Virus record (IMG/VR): IMGVR_UViG_3300022752_004098
Span: 1-35,501 of that record
Length of the DNA: 35,501 nucleotides
Strand: one strand, 5' to 3'
From: a virus
The notes under the pieces: model-generated
The model's database searches: none
What the model saw: only the letters and a program-made list of their open reading frames with translations
What the model was told of the DNA's origin: nothing
Made by a program: the position numbers and the translations under genes
Shown here: piece by piece, positions 31,202-35,501 of the stretch
How positions within the stretch are numbered: the stretch's first letter is position 1
Layout of the letters: every line of letters starts with the position of its first letter

Positions 31202-31404
31202 TCTGCGAGGGCTGGCAGTGCTCCGGCGACCCGGAGCTCGTCTACACCCTCACCCCTGACCGTCTACACCTGCTGCTCTCTGCCCGCGCCCGCCTGCACG
31301 CCGATCACGTCCTCGCCTCCGCGTCAGCCTCACCGGCGCAGCGGGCGCGCGCGCGGCACCTGCTCCACACTGCTGTCGGTGGCAGCCCCGACACAGACGA
31401 CTGA
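31132..31404 (+). CDS. Tail assembly chaperone-like protein, second frame
   Basis: This is a 90-residue reading frame, -1 relative to the preceding gene, open from 31099. The ATG at 31132 has only a weak GAGG ten bases before, so it may be made by coupling or as a fusion. ALAELICEGWQCSGDPELVYTLTPDRLHLLLSARARLH is a helical pattern that recalls the T part of chaperone pairs. Composition fits a real gene. No homologue is named with confidence. Confidence 0.5.
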   Translation: MAADADPGRDCRRYRPSVALAELICEGWQCSGDPELVYTLTPDRLHLLLSARARLHADHVLASASASPAQRARARHLLHTAVGGSPDTDD

Positions 31405-31455
31405 CCGGCCGTCCCTCACCCAGTCCCGCGCGCGGCCCGCGGGCAGGAGTCACAG

Positions 31456-32037
31456 ATGCGCACCATCACCGTAGGCGCTACCCGCGCTGCTACCATCCGC
31501 GAGATCCGCGGCGGGACTGTCCTGGTCCTCGCCCCCAGTGTGCAGCTCAATCTCCCCAAAGTTGTCGGCGATGACTATATCGTCACCATCAAAAGCAGCG
31601 GCGCAAGCTGCGCGATTCGCGCACAGACCAGCGGTCTCGAGATCGGCGAGGGCGCGACCAGTGGCAGCCCCCTCAAGCTCACCCTGTCGACCGCCGCGGT
31701 GACCCTCCTGGCCGGCGAGGTCCGTCAGTACGTCTGGTCTGACTCTGTCGGCGGCTGGCTGCTGATCTCCCGGTCCTGCCCCCCGTCGACAGTGCGGCTC
31801 GGCAGCCTCGAGCCGGCCCTCGTCGGCACTGGCAACGGCGCGGTCGTCAATTTTGATCTTCCGTCCGCGGGTGTCGCTGCTGTCATGGTGGCTGTCGCTG
31901 GCGCAGTGCAGGCGCCCGCCGACTACTCGATCTCTGCGGGTGCTGGCACCGGCGGCGTCGACCGTCTCGTGATGGGGACCGCCCCCAGCGCCGGCCAAAA
32001 GGTCGTCGTGCACTACCTGCTCAAAACGACGGCCTGA
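31456..32037 (+). CDS. Tail fibre / tip-associated protein
   Basis: This is a 193-residue beta-rich protein with CAGGAGT upstream. IRGGTVLVLAPSVQLNLP and VVGDDYIVTIKSSGASCAIRA open it. The C-terminal VAGAVQAPADYSISAG, then DRLVMGTAPSAGQKVVVHYLL, is the nGvxQxPxDYxvs/ aPxxGxxVxvxY motif found in phage fibre and tip proteins. It is probably part of a fibre base. Strong hairpin follows the gene. Confidence 0.6.
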   Translation: MRTITVGATRAATIREIRGGTVLVLAPSVQLNLPKVVGDDYIVTIKSSGASCAIRAQTSGLEIGEGATSGSPLKLTLSTAAVTLLAGEVRQYVWSDSVGGWLLISRSCPPSTVRLGSLEPALVGTGNGAVVNFDLPSAGVAAVMVAVAGAVQAPADYSISAGAGTGGVDRLVMGTAPSAGQKVVVHYLLKTTA

Positions 32038-32050
32038 TCGACTGACTACA

Positions 32051-32080
32051 CCCCAGGGCAGTCCCCGCCCTGTCCTGGGG
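32051..32080. other. 11-bp hairpin between tail fibre genes
   Basis: CCCCAGGGCAG (32051-32061) pairs with CTGTCCTGGGG (32070-32080), one pair being G-T, around an 8-base loop. It lies 13 bases after a stop codon, with no T-run after it. It may end or shield the upstream message. Confidence 0.6.
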
Positions 32081-32111
32081 AGTCCTCGAGCGCGGGGCAG
32101 AGAGGTGACCA

Positions 32112-32441
32112 GTGGCAGCGACTGACTACAGTGCAGTGACTCGGGGGTCGGGTTTCGCAACACGTCGGGCCTCTCTGCCCGCAAGCGCCGGAAACGTCCG
32201 GCAGATCATCCTGCCTCAGTGGTGTCGGGTGGTCCTGCTCTCGATCCGTGACTCGTCGGGCGTGGCCGGCGACGGCGCGGTCGCGAGCACTGGGACGGAC
32301 GACGCGGCGCAGTCGGCGCAGGCGCTGCGGATCGGTGCCGGCACCGGCCTCGAGCTGCAGCTGACCCCAGGCGGCGGCAGTGTCTACGTGTCCGGCCCTG
32401 CAGGCGGGACCGTCGATCTCGTGCTCGCTCGGGTGGGGTGA
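32112..32441 (+). CDS. Small virion-associated protein, unknown
   Basis: This is a 109-residue protein with GTG start; AGAGG lies upstream and GGTGACCAGTGGC repeats the initiation context of the large Asp-box gene. Beta-rich and Ser/Gly/Ala-rich (VRQIILPQWCRVVLLSIRDSSG; LELQLTPGGGSVYVSGPAGGTVDLVLARVG), like a small jelly-roll or head-fibre type domain. Sits between fibre genes. Family unknown. Confidence 0.55.
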   Translation: MAATDYSAVTRGSGFATRRASLPASAGNVRQIILPQWCRVVLLSIRDSSGVAGDGAVASTGTDDAAQSAQALRIGAGTGLELQLTPGGGSVYVSGPAGGTVDLVLARVG

Positions 32442-32444
32442 CCG

Positions 32445-34184
32445 ATGGCGCCGTCTTTTGTGCCTCTGTCAGTGTCTAGCGGTGCTCTGCCCGCCCTCAC
32501 CGCGCCGACGTCACCGGCGCAGGGCGCGGCCGAGGCTGCGGGCACGACCACCAAAAGCCTCACGTGGACACACCCCGGCGCACCGGCCGGCGTGACGTAC
32601 AGCCTCACGGCGCGTAACGTCAACACTGGCGCGAGTGTCACGCCGTCCTCTGGGTCAGGTCTCGGGCCCTGGGTCCTGCCTGTCAGTGATGGCGTCGAGA
32701 TCACGGTCACACTGACCGCGACGCGGACGGCTGACTCGCAGACCGCGACTTCGGCCACGTACTACCTCGCCGTGTCGCCGGCCCCTGCGCTGTCCTGGGC
32801 AGTCCCCGCGGCTGCGGCGGTGTCGTCTGGCACGACGTCGGCGACGGTCACGTGGGCGACCCCGACGGGCGGCACGGCCCCCTACACCTATGGCGCCGCG
32901 TCTGTGGTGTACGACTCGCAGGCGGCCTCGACGACGGCAACCCTGTCGACGTCTGGGGCCGGCGCTGGAGCGACGACGATCTCGGGCCTCGTCAACGGGC
33001 AGACCGTGATCCTCAGTCGCACCGTGACAGACGCGGCGAGCTCGTCGGTGACTGTGCAGGGTGTCGCGACGGTCGGCGCGACGTCGGCCACGATCACCCC
33101 AGGGACTGCCCCGGCGGCGCAGACTCTGGCGGCCGGCTCGACGTCGGCGACGATCGGGACCTGGGGCGCGCCGTCGGGCGGCACTGGGCCCTACACGTAT
33201 GCGGTGACAGAGCTGGGCGGGTCGGGCGTCATAATCGGCGGGTCAGGCCTCGGGCCGTGGTCGGTTACCGGGCTTAGTGACGGCGTGACCTATGCGTTTT
33301 TGCTGACGGTCACGGACAGCTTGAGCGCCAAGGGCTATTCGGTCGTCACTGTGGCAGTCCGGCGGGGGGCGACGGTCGGTGGGTGGACGGTGGTCGATTC
33401 CATCGATTTCACGGACTCGAACTGGACTGCGCTGTCGTCGACTGATGCGACGGCCTCTACGAGCGCATGGCAGCATGTGCTCTATAGGGCTGATGGGGTC
33501 ACTCCGAGGGCATACATTTACAACAACGTGACCGATGGGCGGACCCTGTCGCTAAGCCCGTCGGGTCAAGGGCTGACGCTCGTCAATAGCGCGATCACGG
33601 TGCAGCCGACGATCGGCGTCTGGCCCGTGGGCTGGGATTCGCTGCGTGGGGGTTCGCGGCGCGATGCATGGATGATGGAGGCCATTTTCGGTGGTGACGA
33701 GCCGAGCGGGGTTGGCGCGTTCGGGCATCACTGCAATCTCAATACCAACACCACGACAGCGGTTAGCACACCTGGCACCGGCGCACGGGTAATCAATACG
33801 TCGGGCAATATGTCGGTTCGCGCGGCGAGCTACATCACATCGTTTGCGGATCAAGCGATCCAGACGCTAACGGCTGGCGCGACGCGGGCATACACCTGCG
33901 GGGTCCAGGTCACGATCGCAGATAGCCGCCGGCACGATATCCATATCCGACCGGGCGCGACTGACTTCGGCGATCCTCAGACTGGGCAGCGCGTGCGGGT
34001 GCAGGCGACGAGCACGGCGATGACCGCACCCGGCGCGGACGTCACGACGTCAGCATCGTGGTTCGCGACGTCGATCTCGGCACGTGCGAAATGCTGGCTC
34101 TATCACGACGGGTCTGCCACGAGCGGCAGTAACGTCCGGCTGCTAAAGCTGCGGCTCCTCCGCAAAATCGATGGGAGTCTTTGA
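32445..34184 (+). CDS. Putative receptor-binding protein with repeated beta-sandwich domains
   Basis: This is a 579-residue protein. The N-terminal 300 residues are Ser/Thr/Ala/Gly-rich with immunoglobulin or fibronectin-III-like repeats. The segment SGLGPW, then a short variable run and SDGV, occurs near residues 70 and 265, and TATSATYY-like and TSATITPG-like strands recur. From about residue 305 (base 33360) the protein changes: WTVVDSIDFTDSNWTALSS begins a globular, aromatic, less GC-rich domain (a sampled line at 33721 is 57% GC). An N-terminal stalk and a different tip is the usual plan of receptor-binding proteins. The tip may have been exchanged by recombination. Confidence 0.65.
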   Translation: MAPSFVPLSVSSGALPALTAPTSPAQGAAEAAGTTTKSLTWTHPGAPAGVTYSLTARNVNTGASVTPSSGSGLGPWVLPVSDGVEITVTLTATRTADSQTATSATYYLAVSPAPALSWAVPAAAAVSSGTTSATVTWATPTGGTAPYTYGAASVVYDSQAASTTATLSTSGAGAGATTISGLVNGQTVILSRTVTDAASSSVTVQGVATVGATSATITPGTAPAAQTLAAGSTSATIGTWGAPSGGTGPYTYAVTELGGSGVIIGGSGLGPWSVTGLSDGVTYAFLLTVTDSLSAKGYSVVTVAVRRGATVGGWTVVDSIDFTDSNWTALSSTDATASTSAWQHVLYRADGVTPRAYIYNNVTDGRTLSLSPSGQGLTLVNSAITVQPTIGVWPVGWDSLRGGSRRDAWMMEAIFGGDEPSGVGAFGHHCNLNTNTTTAVSTPGTGARVINTSGNMSVRAASYITSFADQAIQTLTAGATRAYTCGVQVTIADSRRHDIHIRPGATDFGDPQTGQRVRVQATSTAMTAPGADVTTSASWFATSISARAKCWLYHDGSATSGSNVRLLKLRLLRKIDGSL

Positions 34185-34372
34185 TGACCGCTGCATACGA
34201 GTGGCAGATCCCACACCCAGAGCCCGACGGGACCGTCTCTGTGGTGGTCAGGCTGACCGTCGCCGAGGCGGCCGCGCTCGTGACCGGCCCGGCGCAGTCT
34301 GACCAGATCGCGGTCGACGTCCAGACCGTCCTGCAGGCGGCAGCCGCGGCCGGCGAGCTCGTGCTCCCGTGA
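34184..34372 (+). CDS. Small protein after receptor-binding gene, unknown
   Basis: This is a 62-residue protein. ATG overlaps the previous stop (TGATG) with GGGAG upstream. Beta-like YEWQIPHPEPDGTVSVVVRLTV is followed by an Ala-rich helix (VAEAAALVTG; VQTVLQAAAAAGELVLP). The segment could be a chaperone or tip accessory for the receptor-binding protein, a common neighbour, but that is inferred only from position. Confidence 0.55.
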   Translation: MTAAYEWQIPHPEPDGTVSVVVRLTVAEAAALVTGPAQSDQIAVDVQTVLQAAAAAGELVLP

Positions 34373-34713
34373 CCGACCTGGCCCACCACGACTGCGGGCC
34401 CTGCCTGACTGGCGCGGACCCGGTCGCGCTGCACCTGCCCCGATCGCTGTCGCCGGTGGCGCGCGATCTGGTCATGGCGCGGCTGCGGCAGGGCGAGCGC
34501 ACGTACGGCGGGCCCCTGCGTGTGGGCTGGCCTGAGGCGTCGATCGAGGCGGTGCAGGAGGCGGCCGACCTGGTCGCGTACCTGGTCGCAGGATCGGCGC
34601 CGGTCGGGCTGCAGCTGGACGCGGTCGCGATGCTCGAGGGCGCGCTCCGCTGGCACGGGCAGACCCCATCACCCGCCGGATATGCCGGCTACCACGTCGG
34701 AGACGGCGCATGA
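34369..34713 (+). CDS. Small late protein, complete copy of the gene cut at position 1
   Basis: This is a 114-residue protein with GTG start overlapping the previous stop (GTGA). A short HxxCGPC motif opens it (AHHDCGPCLTGADPV), followed by helix ARDLVMARLRQGERTYGGPLRVGWPEASIEAVQEAADLVAYLVAG and an Ala/Leu-rich end. The GERTYGGPLRVGWPEASIEAVQEAADLVAYL segment resembles phage proteins that carry an RxRxxYG-like motif next to an Asp/Glu-rich helix, as in small MazG-like or dATP/dGTP-processing relatives, but the full motif set is lacking, so I leave the function open. Confidence 0.6.
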   Translation: MTDLAHHDCGPCLTGADPVALHLPRSLSPVARDLVMARLRQGERTYGGPLRVGWPEASIEAVQEAADLVAYLVAGSAPVGLQLDAVAMLEGALRWHGQTPSPAGYAGYHVGDGA

Positions 34714-34916
34714 CAGACTCAAAAATCGAGGCACGGGCAGAGGTCCGCGCGGCGCTGATCGGCCTGGCGCGGCTGGCCGCGCGGGCGCTGGCCTACTCAG
34801 TCGGTGGGTACACCCCACGCGAGATCGCGACGCTGGCGGCCGAGGCCGTCGCCGTCGCAGCCGATCTGACTGAGGCAGTCGCTGAGCTGCGCGTAGCTCG
34901 GCAGGCGGACCAGTGA
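34710..34916 (+). CDS. Small Ala-rich helical protein, second copy
   Basis: The 68-residue counterpart of the gene at 140-346, differing at two residues (Ser4, Val62). ATGA overlap with the preceding gene is kept. All remarks on the first copy apply; the near-identical protein despite base changes shows the frame is real. Confidence 0.75.
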   Translation: MTDSKIEARAEVRAALIGLARLAARALAYSVGGYTPREIATLAAEAVAVAADLTEAVAELRVARQADQ

Positions 34917-35353
34917 CGGCCTATCGGTGGGGCGCGACGTCGACGTCGCGGCTGCTGACCTGTCACCCGCTCCTGGTCGAGCTCTGGCAGCGCGTGATCG
35001 TGCGGCAGGGGCTGCCTTACGACCTGACCGTCGTCTACGGCCACCGGTCGCACGCTGAGCAGGCGGCGCTCTACGCGCGGGGTAGGACGACACCTGGGCC
35101 CCGCGTCACCAATGCCAAACCGGGGCAGAGCCGCCACAACACATCGCCGTCGCAGGCGATCGACGTCATCCCGATCGTCGCGGGCCGACCCTCGCCGGCC
35201 GACTGGGGGCCGATCGAGGCGATCGTGCCACACGTCCGCGCCGAGTGGATGGCCATGGCGGCAGAGGGTCGTGTGCCTGTAGGCGTCGAGCTCGTGTGGG
35301 GCGGCGACTGGGCGCTGCGCGACGGCGCACACTGGGAGCTGCGCGGGGTCTGA
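34913..35353 (+). CDS. Endolysin, second copy (M15 family)
   Basis: The 146-residue counterpart of the lysin at 343-783. Differences are Q for P at 32, Y for H at 36, K for R at 69, R for K at 74 and S for T at 78. The zinc-ligand positions His75, Asp84 and His140 are unchanged. Substitutions are conservative and lie outside the WGGDW end, as expected between strains under the same constraint. Confidence 0.9.
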   Translation: MTAYRWGATSTSRLLTCHPLLVELWQRVIVRQGLPYDLTVVYGHRSHAEQAALYARGRTTPGPRVTNAKPGQSRHNTSPSQAIDVIPIVAGRPSPADWGPIEAIVPHVRAEWMAMAAEGRVPVGVELVWGGDWALRDGAHWELRGV

Positions 35354-35384
35354 TCGTCGAGACAGAGCCGATCAGAGCAGCACG

Positions 35385-35393
35385 TGATAGCGT
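35385..35393 (+). promoter_or_regulatory. Possible extended -10 element, second copy
   Basis: TGATAGCGT corresponds to TGATAGCCT at 815-823. The TGATAG core and last T survive in a spacer that otherwise has many changes and one length difference. Confidence 0.3.
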
Positions 35394-35428
35394 GTCGCTG
35401 GGCCCTGTCTGCGGGCCGTGGAGGCACA

Positions 35429-35501
35429 GTGATCGCACAGGTGGACCCCGTCGCCCTCGCGCCCTACCTCGCAGGTCCTGGCGCTGCGACACTGGTGCTG
35501 C
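35429..35501 (+). CDS. Holin-like protein, partial (5' end; complete copy at 860)
   Basis: The frame begins at GTG with GGAGG upstream and runs to the window edge. The first 24 codons match the gene at 860-1213 with synonymous differences. Cut by the end of the window. Confidence 0.6.
   Translation, partial: MIAQVDPVALAPYLAGPGAATLVL

Larger units (their letters stand above)
34571..35501. repeat. Right copy of diverged terminal direct repeat
   Basis: Same gene order and frames as 1-932, with about 4% base differences over the coding part and more in the spacer before the holin-like gene. The endolysin and the 68-residue gene remain intact in both copies. Confidence 0.9.

Noticed and set aside
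34369-34713. MazG-type nucleotide pyrophosphohydrolase
   Set aside because: Only one vague helix motif with acidic residues is present; the full ExxE...ExxD pattern is not visible.

Overview
The window looks like one essentially complete genome of a tailed double-stranded DNA phage, about 34.57 kb long and very GC-rich, followed by about 0.93 kb in which the map starts again. Positions 34571-35501 repeat positions 1-932 with about 4% differences, so the physical map appears circular, circularly permuted or concatemeric. Head, neck, long tape measure, hub and tail-tube-like genes indicate a long-tailed phage, probably a siphovirus; no sheath gene was recognised. The host cannot be fixed from sequence. 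GTG starts, dense GTGA, ATGA and TGATG gene overlaps and GC-rich codons point to a high-GC bacterium, and the M15 endolysin variant resembles those of phages of Gram-negative hosts (recollection, not a search). No integrase, excisionase, lysogeny repressor, tRNA or CRISPR array was seen, so a lytic life style is the simplest reading.

Layout. (1) Leftward operon, 6096 down to 1288: an unknown leader protein, a RecE-type exonuclease, a partner protein with a phage-family motif, an Ala/Pro-rich protein with an acidic tail, then several small unknown proteins including a single-pass membrane protein and a Cys-rich zinc-ribbon-like protein. (2) A divergent promoter region at 6097-6228. (3) Rightward replication operon, 6229-13567: coiled-coil protein, RuvC-like nuclease, adenine-methyltransferase-like protein, SF2 helicase, two unknown proteins and a large primase-polymerase/AAA+ helicase fusion. 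(4) A 640-bp non-coding region, 13568-14207, with twelve exact GGTGGGAT octamers in both orientations around an alternating purine-pyrimidine tract; this is the candidate replication origin and the most striking element here. (5) Rightward late operon, 14208-34713 and on through the repeated block: possible small terminase, large terminase, portal, a conserved small protein, scaffold, major capsid protein, neck proteins, tape measure, a very large Asp-box (sialidase-like) tail protein, a tail hub, a tail-tube-like protein, a chaperone-like overlapping pair, tail fibre and receptor-binding proteins, then small proteins, the M15 endolysin and a holin-like membrane protein. The late operon ends at a good rho-independent terminator at 1256-1289, where it meets the end of the leftward operon.

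How it works together (inference). The leftward and rightward early operons would supply recombination and replication functions. The primase-polymerase would fire at the iteron region directly downstream and rely on a host replicative polymerase, since no phage DNA polymerase is present. RuvC-like and exonuclease functions would process branched or concatemeric DNA for the terminase. The capsid gene has its own promoter-like sequence and a structured leader, consistent with extra expression. Two features of the tail module are unusual: the tube-like and chaperone-like genes lie after the tape measure and hub rather than before, and a 1070-residue protein with Asp-box repeats lies between tape measure and hub.
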